Assembly (NCBI RefSeq): GCF_035474595.1
Contig: NZ_DATIND010000119.1
Span: 1-47,623, forward strand
Length of the DNA: 47,623 nt
Reading direction: 5' to 3'
DNA from: Longimicrobium sp.
GTDB lineage: Bacteria; Gemmatimonadota; Gemmatimonadetes; Longimicrobiales; Longimicrobiaceae
The notes beneath the pieces were generated by a model. It had not been told where the DNA came from, did no database searches, and worked only from the letters and a program-made list of their open reading frames with translations. Positions 9,534 through 16,419 of the stretch are shown here, one piece after another; the first letter of the stretch is position 1; each line of letters begins with the position of its first letter. The position numbers and the translations under genes are program-made.

Positions 9534-9821
9534 TCACGCCTTGCAGCCGTCGCCGCACGTCTGCACGCCGCCGCACTGCGTGGCACCGCCGCCCGAGACC
9601 TGGCAGCCGCCGCCGCACGTCTGCACGCCGCCGCACTGCGTGGCACCGCCGCCCGAAACCTGGCAGCCGCCGCCGCACGTATGGACGCCGCCGCACTGCG
9701 TGTTCGCCCCGCCGGAAACCTTGTCCTGCGCGCCGTTTACGGTGCCTTCCCAGTTCTCCAGCCACGAGGTATCGAAGGAGTCCACCTCCAGCGCGTCGAG
9801 CTCCAGCCTCAGCTTGTTCAT
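9534..9821 (-). CDS. Repeat-bearing Cys-rich RiPP-like precursor 2
   Basis: 95 residues. ATG 9821 follows GGAGG at a spacing of about seven. The leader MNKLRLELDALEVDSFDTS is shared with peptides 1 and 3. Next comes a link with ENWEGTVNG, then three 20-residue units of the type TQCGGVQTCGGGCQVSGGGA. The last unit is truncated, ending CGDGCKA. Nine Cys fall as three CX5CX3C sets, each beside Thr or Ser. The first unit has His (GGVHTC) where later ones have Gln. The peptide is glycine-rich with no signal peptide or membrane segment. It is probably a substrate for thioether, heterocycle or metal-binding modification, with the leader as recognition element. No maturation gene is adjacent, so enzymes must act in trans. 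A metal-binding or disulfide-rich protein is the alternative. Confidence 0.8.
   Translation of the reverse strand: MNKLRLELDALEVDSFDTSWLENWEGTVNGAQDKVSGGANTQCGGVHTCGGGCQVSGGGATQCGGVQTCGGGCQVSGGGATQCGGVQTCGDGCKA
9541..9720 (-). repeat. 60-bp tandem repeat (three units) inside peptide gene 2
   Basis: Units 9541-9600, 9601-9660 and 9661-9720 align with no gaps. The first two differ at only a few bases; the third, encoding the leader-proximal unit, is more diverged. One unit encodes 20 residues, so unit number can change without shifting frame. Confidence 0.9.
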
Positions 9822-9860
9822 GATCTTCCTCCGGATGATGGAATGGAAAGTGGCACCGCC
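9822..9860 (-). promoter_or_regulatory. Conserved 5' region of peptide gene 2
   Basis: Reading the minus strand, GTGCCACTTTCC and CATCATCC precede the GGAGG and start codon. Almost the same block precedes peptide gene 3 (13161-13200). The shared sequence suggests a common leader RNA or promoter-proximal element, or a recent duplication. No clear -35/-10 pair is seen. Confidence 0.5.
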
Positions 9861-10011
9861 GATCGCCAGAACCGGCGGGCGAACAATGCTCGGCCCCGAT
9901 TCGAAAAGCAAGAAGATCCTGTGGGAAGGGCGAGAGGCCGGGAAGAACAGGACCGCGGAGACAGGAGAGAGCTTTCTCCACGCCTCCGCGTCCACGCGGT
10001 AGGGGTAAGGA

Positions 10012-10608
10012 CTACGCCCTGCGCACCGGGTAACGCAGGTGTGTAACGCCGACGCCCGGGATCACCGCCGGGTTGCCGAGGACGGCCGGCGTGCCGGCGA
10101 GGTGGTCGAAGAGCCGCACTCCGGAGCCGAGAAGCACCGCCGCGATGTCGACGTGGATCTCGTCGAGAAGGCCGGCATTCAGGCACTGCTGGATGGTGTC
10201 GGCGCCGTGGACCGCGACGGACTTCCCGGCGGCGGCGGCCCTGGCCTGGCTCACGGCGCTTTCGATGCCGTCGGTCACGAAGTGGACCGTCGAGCCGGGG
10301 CGCGGCCATCCGTCGGGGACGTGGTGGGTGAGGACGAATGCGGGTCCCCAGGCGTGATTTCCGCCCCAGCCGTGGGCGACCTCGAACGTGCGCCGGCCGG
10401 TGAGCACGGCACCGAGCTCGGACCAGAGACCGCGAAGGTGCCCGGCGCTCGGCCCGGACACCCTGAACGTCATGGCGTCCGACCCTCCGGTCTGGAATTC
10501 CACGTCCCCCGAGTCGAAGTACCAGTCGAATACTTCGGCCACGCCGTCGTCGGGGTCGGCGACGTAGCCGTCGAGCGACATGGACATGATTGCGATAACC
10601 TTCGACAT
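10012..10608 (-). CDS. Dihydrofolate reductase-family protein (RibD C-terminal-like)
   Basis: 198 residues, start ATG 10608. The opening SKVIAIMSMSLDGYVADPDDG is the typical first strand and loop of the RibD_C/DHFR-like family. AVLTGRRTFEVAHGWGGNH follows, then PAFVLTHHVPDGWPR and a TVHFVTDGIESAVSQARAAA helix. VHGADTIQQCLNAGLLDEIHVDIA and LLGSGVRLFD complete the NADPH-binding half. Members are small soluble reductases, often of unknown substrate, and can act on pterin- or flavin-like compounds. It stands alone between peptide genes 2 and 3, downstream of an unrelated non-coding gap. There is no sign that it belongs to peptide maturation, though its position invites a test. Confidence 0.85.
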   Translation of the reverse strand: MSKVIAIMSMSLDGYVADPDDGVAEVFDWYFDSGDVEFQTGGSDAMTFRVSGPSAGHLRGLWSELGAVLTGRRTFEVAHGWGGNHAWGPAFVLTHHVPDGWPRPGSTVHFVTDGIESAVSQARAAAAGKSVAVHGADTIQQCLNAGLLDEIHVDIAAVLLGSGVRLFDHLAGTPAVLGNPAVIPGVGVTHLRYPVRRA

Positions 10609-10887
10609 CGCGATGTTTCCTTGCGAGGGGTGGAAACTGCGTTCGGGGGATGATCGCCGCGCCGTCCTCCCGGATCATCCGCCGAACGATGGGATTCAGG
10701 GGCAGATGAGATGCGTCATCAGCCACGGAACTCCGTCGAACTGGGTGCGTGCCTGACGGGGGGCTTCAGGGAATGGCGGGCTACGCCACGAATGAGAGTA
10801 TGTCCGGCCCGCCATCCCCTGCAAGCAGGGTCAGGCCACGCGACGGACTGGCACCCACGGCCTCGTCACACTTGGTGCAGGACGCTC

Positions 10888-10930
10888 TTGACCTCCGCCC
10901 GTCCGTGCCGTACTCTGCATCGCAAAGTAC
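10888..10930 (+). promoter_or_regulatory. Promoter with overlapping PadR-like palindromic operator
   Basis: TTGACC at 10888, 17 bp, TACTCT at 10911. The -10 lies inside an inverted repeat GTACTCTGC-ATC-GCAAAGTAC (10910-10930) with one mismatched pair. Operators of this GTACTnTG type are, to my knowledge, bound by PadR-family repressors; no padR gene is in the window. Nothing else is recognisable in 10609-10987. Confidence 0.5.
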
Positions 10931-10987
10931 TTGTCGTTCTATCATCCGCACGCGGCAAGCGCGTCTGATCGAGCATCGGAGGTAGGC

Positions 10988-11476
10988 ATGAAGAGGTGGT
11001 GGCGACGCATCCGTGCGGCAATCGGGATGGGCCTCGCCTGGGCAGCGGCAGGGTTTGCTGCGGGCATCCTGCTGGCGCGGGTGCCCGGTTTCTACTCCGA
11101 CCTCCCGTTCGCCCTCCTGTTTGCTCCGCTCGGCTTTGTTTCCGGCATCCTGTTCTCCGGAATCCTCGTGGTGATCGGGGGCCGCCGCGGGTTCGATCGC
11201 ATGTCGATTCCGCGCTTCGCGGGGCTGGGTGCCGTGAGTGGCCTTCTGCTGTCCGGGATCTTCGTCGCCGGCGCGGCCCTTCGAGGAGACGCCGTGTGGC
11301 GAGAGTTCCTGGTGTTCGGTCCCGCGCTCGCCACGGCGAGCGCGGTCTGCGCTGCTGGTTCGCTGGCCCTGGCCAGACGGGCTGAAAGGCGGGAACTCCC
11401 CGGCCCTGGTGGGAATCCGGCCCAGGCCGAGCTTACCGGCGACGAAAAGCGGCAGCTGCTCGGACGCGGCGACTGA
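10988..11476 (+). CDS. Small four-helix membrane protein, unknown function
   Basis: 162 residues from ATG 10988, preceded by GGAGG. The N-terminus MKRWWRRIRAAIGMG is basic (positive-inside), followed by a hydrophobic helix at about 12-32. Further membrane segments lie near 40-65, 78-100 and 112-130, and the tail is soluble (ELTGDEKRQLLGRGD). Glycine-rich helices without charged residues give no transporter or enzyme motif. I do not recognise the family. It is probably controlled by the palindrome at 10910-10930, which implies ligand- or stress-responsive expression if a PadR-type repressor binds there. Confidence 0.7.
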   Translation: MKRWWRRIRAAIGMGLAWAAAGFAAGILLARVPGFYSDLPFALLFAPLGFVSGILFSGILVVIGGRRGFDRMSIPRFAGLGAVSGLLLSGIFVAGAALRGDAVWREFLVFGPALATASAVCAAGSLALARRAERRELPGPGGNPAQAELTGDEKRQLLGRGD

Positions 11477-11745
11477 CGTGTCCGCGTGGCTGCAGCCCGC
11501 CGCTTCGGAGGACGTTGCTTATTTGGATGTGGATGATGGCAGGGAAGTCTGACGACCCCTGGCGCTCACCCGCGAGCCGGCGCATCGAATCATCGCGGTC
11601 GACGCGCAGGCCGTGATGGCGTCGTCGGGTGCAGCGCCGAGCCAGCCAGCCGTACCGCAACGGGCGGTATTCGGAGCGGGCGGTCGCCACGCCGGGCAGC
11701 GAAAGCTCCAGCCTCGGGTGCGGTCTCCCGATTCGCCGCCGCTGC

Positions 11746-12489
11746 TCAGACCGCTCGAACTTCGGCGAGCCGCTTGACCGCGTACTCGTCGTCCCAGCAG
11801 ACGGCGGCCTCCCATGCGGCCGACGCCTGCGCGGCGATGTCGTGCGCCTCGTCGTCAAAACCGGCGGCATTGTGGGGCAGCACCAGGTCGAGGTCGGGGA
11901 CGTCGACGTGCGCCTCGTCCCAGTCGATCAGCGCGACCCGACCTGCGGTCATGCGGATGTTGCGCGGGTTGGGGTCGCCGTGGACGACGCAGGTCCGACG
12001 TCCGGCGAGCCGCGCCCACGCTGCCCGGCATCGAGCAACGCCCTCGGGCGGCATCGCGCCGAGATCGATCTTCGTCCCGGTCTCGGCGTGCAGAAGGTCG
12101 GCCGACGATCGCCACCCCGGGCGCTGCGGCCAGCCCTGCGTCAACCGGTGGAGCTGGCGGAGCGTGTCCGCCACGCGACGCCAGTCGGCCTCCGTCTCGG
12201 GCGGTCCGCCCTCCACCCAGGTCATCACCACCAGGCCGTCGGCGAACAGCCGGCCGTCCGTAGTCGGGATCGGCACCGGCACGGTCAGACCTTCATGGGC
12301 GAGGTGTTGGAGGAGTTGGGTCTCCCACGCGAGATCAGCGTCGCTCCTGGCACCGAGACGACCGACCGCAAGGTGCCCGTAAACGCGCACGCTCCACACA
12401 TCGTTGGCGACTCCGCCGGCGAGCGGTTCGATGCGAGCGGCGTCGCCACCCCACTGCTCGAGTGCCTCCCATCTCACTGGCCACCTCAT
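11746..12489 (-). CDS. Aminoglycoside phosphotransferase-family kinase
   Basis: 247 residues from ATG 12489 (MRWPVRWEALEQWGG). It has an APH/choline-kinase fold: GGVANDVWSVRV nucleotide loop near residue 25-36, hinge-type MTWVEGGPP, and the Brenner motif CVVHGDPNPRNIRM with the catalytic Asp. LIDWDEAHVDVPDLDLV follows, where IDWD supplies the metal-binding Asp. The family phosphorylates small molecules; many chromosomal members are not antibiotic-resistance enzymes, and the substrate cannot be read here. It is flanked upstream by copies of the ~80-bp island repeat and is not in an operon. Resistance activity should not be assumed. Confidence 0.85.
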   Translation of the reverse strand: MRWPVRWEALEQWGGDAARIEPLAGGVANDVWSVRVYGHLAVGRLGARSDADLAWETQLLQHLAHEGLTVPVPIPTTDGRLFADGLVVMTWVEGGPPETEADWRRVADTLRQLHRLTQGWPQRPGWRSSADLLHAETGTKIDLGAMPPEGVARCRAAWARLAGRRTCVVHGDPNPRNIRMTAGRVALIDWDEAHVDVPDLDLVLPHNAAGFDDEAHDIAAQASAAWEAAVCWDDEYAVKRLAEVRAV

Positions 12490-12521
12490 GGTTCCCAATC
12501 CGTGCGACCTAACAACACCAA

Positions 12522-12609
12522 GGGTCAGGGGTGCGGGGCCGGCGCGCAAGCCTGTGGTCGGCCAGAGCACGGGCAGCCCCGCATCCGCTGCAGCCGATTG
12601 TCAGGCCGC
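12522..12609. repeat. ~80-bp GC-rich island repeat, copy B
   Basis: GGGTCAGGGGTGCGGGGCC opens the copy and CTGCAGCCGATTGTCAGGC closes it. GGGGTGCGGGGCC and the later GCCCCGCATCC are mutually complementary, so a long-loop hairpin is possible. The 386-nt gap 12490-12875 holds only copies B and C and the terminator at 12764. Confidence 0.8.
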
Positions 12610-12676
12610 AGGTGCGCCGGAGGGTCAAGCGGCATGCCGAAGACGTGCGTGTTCACCTCCAGCTCAAGAAATGATT

Positions 12677-12753
12677 GCAGGGGTGCGGGGCCGCTCAGCC
12701 CTTGTTGGCCAGATCATCGACGGCTCCGCAGCCCTGCAGCCGATGGTCAAGCC
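12677..12753. repeat. ~80-bp GC-rich island repeat, copy C
   Basis: Contains GCAGGGGTGCGGGGCCGC, GATCATCGACGG and CTGCAGCCGATGGTCAAGC. It sits directly beyond the terminator of peptide gene 3, just as copy A does for peptide gene 2. Confidence 0.75.
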
Positions 12754-12763
12754 GTATGTGAAG

Positions 12764-12797
12764 AAAACGGAGAACTGCGGCCAGGCGCAGTTCTCCG
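12764..12797 (-). terminator. Rho-independent terminator of RiPP-like gene 3
   Basis: On the minus strand the same 11-bp stem CGGAGAACTGC/GCAGTTCTCCG is followed by TTTTCTTC. A second GC hairpin (CGCCCCGCCC/GGGCGGGGCG, around 12838-12870) lies between it and the stop codon. Confidence 0.8.
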
Positions 12798-12875
12798 TTC
12801 TTCGGCATCTCCGCGTAAAACCTGGCGGTGGTTGCTACCGCCCCGCCCAACCGTGTGCCGGGCGGGGCGCCTGCG

Positions 12876-13160
12876 TCACGCGTTGCAGCCCTCGCCGCAC
12901 GTCTGGATGCCGCCGCACTTCGTGGCACCGCCGGCCGTGGGCTGGCAGCCCTCACCGCACGTCTGGATGCCGCCGCACTTCGTGGCACCGCCGGCCGTGG
13001 GCTGGCAGCCTTCGCCGCACGTGTGGATGCCGCCGCACTTCGTGTCTCCGCCCTCCGTGACGTTGCCCTGCCCGTGCACGGTGCCTTCCCAGTTGCTCAG
13101 CCGGGAGGTCTGGAAGGACTCCACCTCGAGCGCGTTCAGGTCCAGGTTCAGCTTCTTCAC
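12876..13160 (-). CDS. Repeat-bearing Cys-rich RiPP-like precursor 3
   Basis: 94 residues. The GTG start at 13160 is set by GGAGA upstream and by alignment with peptide 2. The leader is MKKLNLDLNALEVESFQTS, then SNWEGTVHG, then three 20-residue units of type TKCGGIQTCGEGCQPTAGGA, the last ending CGEGCNA. Nine Cys occur in CX5CX3C sets. Nine Thr follow the NWEGTVHG segment, equal to the Cys number and compatible with one thioether per Cys. As in peptide 2, the first unit has His (GGIHTC) and the others Gln. It is a clear paralogue of peptide 2, with shared 5' block, terminator and flanking repeat, so the whole cassette was duplicated. Modification and export are inferred; no enzyme gene is beside it. 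Confidence 0.8.
   Translation of the reverse strand: MKKLNLDLNALEVESFQTSRLSNWEGTVHGQGNVTEGGDTKCGGIHTCGEGCQPTAGGATKCGGIQTCGEGCQPTAGGATKCGGIQTCGEGCNA
12885..13060 (-). repeat. 60-bp tandem repeat (three units) inside peptide gene 3
   Basis: Blocks 12901-12960 and 12961-13020 are almost identical; the third, to about 13060, diverges after the Cys codons. Near-identity of the two C-terminal units points to recent duplication or gene conversion. Confidence 0.9.
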
Positions 13161-13490
13161 GATCTGTCTCCGGGATGATGGGGTGAAAGTGGCACTGGTG
13201 TGTGCGCCCACCTTGCCGTCGCATCCTCCGGTCCACGAGAGTGCCGTTACGGTAAGCGATTGTTGTTGCTGGAGATCTGGAAGCTGGAGGGAAGCGTGCC
13301 AGGGGCGCTTCTGCAACACGGCGTTACATCCCGGCATCGCACCTGGAACGTCGTGGATCGCCACAGGAGGCCCCGGCCAGCTCCTCGTCCGCCCCTCGCG
13401 CGGCGAGTCGATGGCGTGGCGCGCCTGGCGCCGCGTTCCCCTCGGCCTCGCCGCCTTCCCGCGCTGACGGGCGGGCCGGGGCCGGTCACG
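13161..13490. other. Non-coding gap with the conserved 5' block of peptide gene 3
   Basis: 13161-13200 matches the block upstream of peptide gene 2 (AGTGCCACTTTCA and CATCATCC on the minus strand). I see no gene, promoter pair or hairpin that I can support in 13201-13490. Confidence 0.5.
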
Positions 13491-14060
13491 TCACGGCTGC
13501 GGCGCGGAGATCTCGCGCGGGCACGGGCTGTTCGGGGGCCGCACCGAGTCCACGCCGGGATTCAGGATCTCCACCGTTCGCGCGCTGTCCGGACCTGCGC
13601 GGCGCTGCGGGTGCGCGCGGACGCACTCGGTCATCTTGCGCGCGTATGCGTCCCACTGCGCGCTTCTCATCCGCGCGCGCTGCTCGGCGGCCAGCCGTTC
13701 GCGGCTGGCGGTGAGAGAGTCGGCCCGCCTCGGCCGCGACGGAACCCGGGGCTCCTGCCGGGCCTGCTGGCGGATGATGAAGGCGCGCATCAGCGCGTAC
13801 TCGTCCTGCGGCCGCGCGCCCGACAGCAGGTCGGCGGCGTACGCGTCCCCATCCTTCTCGGCGAACTCTCCCGCGCGGACGCGGGTGGCGAGCGCCTGGA
13901 GCGTATCCGCGTAGCCGGGGAGCGACGCGTACTGCGATTCGTCGCCCGTCTGGAAATGCTGGACGAATCGGTCGGCGGTCGTGCGGAGCCGCCGCTCTCC
14001 CGGGCTCTCGCACCCCGCGAGCAGAACGGCGCCGAGCGTGATGGACAGAATCGCGCGCAT
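13491..14060 (-). CDS. Putative lipoprotein, unknown function
   Basis: 189 residues from ATG 14060. MRAILSITLGAVLLAGCESPG is a lipoprotein signal with lipobox LAGC (Cys 17). The mature part is charged and helical: RTTADRFVQHFQTGDESQYASL, a Gly-Asp-rich loop, and an Arg/Ala-rich stretch ending in MTECVRAHPQRRAG. It should be anchored in a membrane facing the periplasm. I do not recognise the family. The C-terminal 30 residues (RTVEILNPGVDSVRPPNSPCP) are low in secondary structure. It stands alone between repeats. Confidence 0.65.
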   Translation of the reverse strand: MRAILSITLGAVLLAGCESPGERRLRTTADRFVQHFQTGDESQYASLPGYADTLQALATRVRAGEFAEKDGDAYAADLLSGARPQDEYALMRAFIIRQQARQEPRVPSRPRRADSLTASRERLAAEQRARMRSAQWDAYARKMTECVRAHPQRRAGPDSARTVEILNPGVDSVRPPNSPCPREISAPQP

Positions 14061-14119
14061 GAGGAAGTACAGCCGGTGGGAAGATGATGTGGATCGAGAC
14101 GGATCCGCGGATCGGATCA

Positions 14120-14200
14120 GGGGCAGGGGTGCGGGGCCGGCGCGCAAGCCTGTCGACCGCGAAAACATGGACGGCCCCGCATTCCTGCAGCCGATTGATA
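14120..14200. repeat. ~80-bp GC-rich island repeat, copy D
   Basis: GGGGTGCGGGGCCGGCGCGC is shared word for word with copy B, then ATGGACGGCCCCGCATTCC and CTGCAGCCGATTG. It lies between the two putative exported-protein genes. Confidence 0.8.
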
Positions 14201-14250
14201 GATTGATAGGCTGCGGTGCTTCTTGCTCAGGAGATTCGTGCAACAAGGGC

Positions 14251-14715
14251 CTACTCGCCAGCACGCCTAACTTTTACGAACACCCAATTTAGCTTAACCC
14301 CGCCGGGCCTCTCCACTGTCATCAGGAGCGATTCGTCCCGCGGTCCTCGGGTTGCCGACGTTATCTCGTTCATTCCATCTGGCATTGTGAATCGCAGAGT
14401 ATCGTTGTCTATGGAGATGGTGCCGTCGGTCCGATCATGGGAACCATTACTCTCAACAAACTCCAGTGAGTACGCCGCGTTCGGCAAAATGGTGAGTGTA
14501 CCTGGGTTCATGGGAGTATGCATCGAGTCTTGGATCTCACGACCGTGTCGATCGCGCAAGAACGATTCACGATCCAGGCGGTACATCCCGGCTGGGATGC
14601 TCTGCAGGCGGTGAGAAGTGCCCGCGTGTGATCCCGGTGTAGACTCGGAACAGGCGATGTTTGCGGCACCCAGGACTAGCCAGCAGATCAGGGCGATAAA
14701 GGGATTACGACTCAT
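14251..14715 (-). CDS. Putative exported protein, unknown function
   Basis: 154 residues from ATG 14715. The N-terminus MSRNPFIALICWLVLGAANIA is a signal peptide ending at Cys 22 (ANIAC). This is a weak lipobox, so it may be a lipoprotein or be cleaved elsewhere. The mature part looks all-beta: SIPAGMYRLDRESFLRDRHG, PGTLTILPNAAYSLEFVES, GTISIDNDTLRFTMPDG and VERPGGVKLNWVFVKVRR. This is the pattern of a small lipocalin-like or META-like barrel, but no family motif is certain. GC is visibly lower than in the neighbours, which suggests recent acquisition. Confidence 0.7.
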   Translation of the reverse strand: MSRNPFIALICWLVLGAANIACSESTPGSHAGTSHRLQSIPAGMYRLDRESFLRDRHGREIQDSMHTPMNPGTLTILPNAAYSLEFVESNGSHDRTDGTISIDNDTLRFTMPDGMNEITSATRGPRDESLLMTVERPGGVKLNWVFVKVRRAGE

Positions 14716-14758
14716 CCCGTCTTTCCGGGTTCTCGTTGGAAAAGCAGCCTAACGGACA

Positions 14759-14848
14759 AGGGTCAGGGGTGCGAGGCCGGCGCGCAGCCTATCGTCCGCG
14801 AAATCATGGACGGCCCCGCATCCCCTGCAGCCGATTGTCAAGCTGCGG
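14759..14848. repeat. ~80-bp GC-rich island repeat, copy E
   Basis: GGGTCAGGGGTGCGAGGCC, then AAATCATGGACGGCCCCGCA and CTGCAGCCGATTGTCAAGC. Its end overlaps the last codons and the stop of the HEPN-like gene, so the repeat appears to supply that stop. Confidence 0.8.
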
Positions 14849-15641
14849 CTGCGGGCCTAGCCGTCGCCAGCCATAACTTATGCTGTCTCGTTGCTGCGCG
14901 AAGGGAGAGACGCATGAGGTGCGCGACAACAAAGGGTGAAGCTCCAGCGATGAACAGTTCCCTGCAGCAGTGGATGCCCTCGGCGGTGAGTTGACCACTG
15001 CGGTTGATCTGGGCAGGATGCCCGGGCTCAAGCTTTCCAAGCACGTCGGATTGACGCAGCTCGAGAATCTGAGCATTGGCTTGGTCAGTCTCCGACCGAG
15101 CAACTTCAATCTGTCGTCGGAGTTTACGATTGAGAATTGCCAGTTCCTCGAGGTAGGTCCGTTCGGCAGCTTCAAAGTTGAGTCCGCGGAACGAAACCGA
15201 GAGCAGGAACTCCCTGCTCATACCAGCAGCTAGCTTCTCGCGAAAGTACTGCACTCGCTCTAACGCGCTGTGGTTGTACCGCGCTGCATCGTCGTCTGCC
15301 CCCAACGATGTGTAGCGACCTACGTCAGCGGTCAAGGCATCGGTTTGATGAGCGACGACGTTTCGATAATCAACGAGTTCCTGGATCTCATCCGATTCCT
15401 GCTGGGACAAGACGCCGGCGTCGACCAAGATTGCCCAAGCCTTCTTATACAGATTCTTCGTTGCGAGTGGCAGTCGGCCGCCGTTGGCCAAGCCAGCAAC
15501 TCGGTCGGTTGCGCGAATTGACTCAACAACGAAGTCCTTTAGGTCTTCGATATAGAAGAGCACCAGCACGATTTCCAACGCCCGTCGCTTCAATTCGTTT
15601 TTCTCGAGGGCGCTGAGACGATTACCACGCGGAAAGTGCAT
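14838..15641 (-). CDS. HEPN-like protein with coiled coil and C-terminal helices
   Basis: 267 residues from ATG 15641. The first ~110 residues are helical (EIVLVLFYIEDLKDFVVESI, KKAWAILVDAGVLSQQESDE) and end in DYRNVVAHQ, an R-x4-H motif as in HEPN ribonuclease domains. Residues ~140-195 form a charged coiled coil (EELAILNRKLRRQIEVARSE). The last ~45 (LTAEGIHCCRELFIAGASPF, then VVAHLMRL) resemble a helix-turn-helix. HEPN proteins often act as toxins, but no MNT nucleotidyltransferase partner is adjacent. The 3' end runs into repeat copy E. GC is lower than in the core genes. The HEPN call rests on the motif and helical layout only; an ordinary helical protein is possible. Confidence 0.6.
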   Translation of the reverse strand: MHFPRGNRLSALEKNELKRRALEIVLVLFYIEDLKDFVVESIRATDRVAGLANGGRLPLATKNLYKKAWAILVDAGVLSQQESDEIQELVDYRNVVAHQTDALTADVGRYTSLGADDDAARYNHSALERVQYFREKLAAGMSREFLLSVSFRGLNFEAAERTYLEELAILNRKLRRQIEVARSETDQANAQILELRQSDVLGKLEPGHPAQINRSGQLTAEGIHCCRELFIAGASPFVVAHLMRLSLRAATRQHKLWLATARPAAAA

Positions 15642-15887
15642 TACCGTTGATCCAGGGGGACCGTCAGCGGCCTAACTTGTTGTTCAGTGGACGGAATTCC
15701 GGCGAACACTCGATTGGGCGCGCATGGCCGATCGGCCCAATCCAGATAACACTCGTCCGCCCCCACCATCAAGCGCCTGCAAAATCCCGTACCGTCAATT
15801 CGATCGGTCCGCGCGCTCGGCCATGCGCGCCATCCAGCACTTCTGCCAGCGGACGCCCACCACCACCGCCGGTGCGCTTCGGCAGCG

Positions 15888-16313
15888 CTAATGCTTGCGG
15901 TACGACTCGATGAGCTGGTCGGTGTCCGCGACGATGCCCTCGGCCGTGTCGGCCAGCGTGTGCTCGCCCGCGTAACCGATGCGCACGTCCAGGAACTCCT
16001 CGTGCGTGGATCCCCCCTCCTCGTACACCAGCGTCCAGACGACCGCGTACATCGTCGAGACGCCCTCCGTCTCCGACTCGCCCTTGAAGCGGTCCATGGA
16101 GTCCACGAGGAGCTTGACCCGCGTCCCCTCCTGTCCAACGAGGACGAACGCGGAAGAAGACCTCAGCGCATCACGCACCCGGAAGACAAGACGCCGGCCG
16201 ACCGGATCCTCGGACTGGTCCACGACCTCGACGCGGGTCTGCGCGGAAACCCGCGAGGCGAACGAACCCGGAACCATGAGGAGCGCGGCAAGGAAGATGA
16301 TTCTGCGAAGCAT
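15888..16313 (-). CDS. Secreted protein, unknown function
   Basis: 141 residues from ATG 16313. The signal peptide MLRRIIFLAALLMVPGSF has a likely cut after VSA (residue 24). The mature part alternates short strands: TRVEVVDQSEDPVGRRLVFR, SSAFVLVGQEGTRVKLLVDS, TMYAVVWTLVYEEG and EEFLDVRIGYAG, ending in a helix with DTAEGIVADTDQLIESYRKH. The layout suggests a small alpha/beta periplasmic domain; I cannot name the family. It is monocistronic, followed by 240 nt in which I see nothing clear. Confidence 0.7.
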   Translation of the reverse strand: MLRRIIFLAALLMVPGSFASRVSAQTRVEVVDQSEDPVGRRLVFRVRDALRSSSAFVLVGQEGTRVKLLVDSMDRFKGESETEGVSTMYAVVWTLVYEEGGSTHEEFLDVRIGYAGEHTLADTAEGIVADTDQLIESYRKH

Positions 16314-16419
16314 GGGAAATCGTTCTGTGCGGTGGGTTGGCGGGTAAGTGGAAGCAGAGCCTGCTGTGTTGGATGGGCAGGAACGGGACGATTCCTCGGC
16401 ATGACGATCGACGAGTGCC

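Noticed and set aside
11746-12489. Antibiotic-resistance label for the APH-family kinase
   Set aside because: The motifs show only the fold; the sequence does not resemble a specific known resistance enzyme closely enough to claim that function.
9541-13060. 60-bp repeats considered as a CRISPR-like or minisatellite array
   Set aside because: Units abut with no spacers, keep the reading frame and encode regular Cys motifs behind a shared leader and ribosome-binding site; they are coding repeats.
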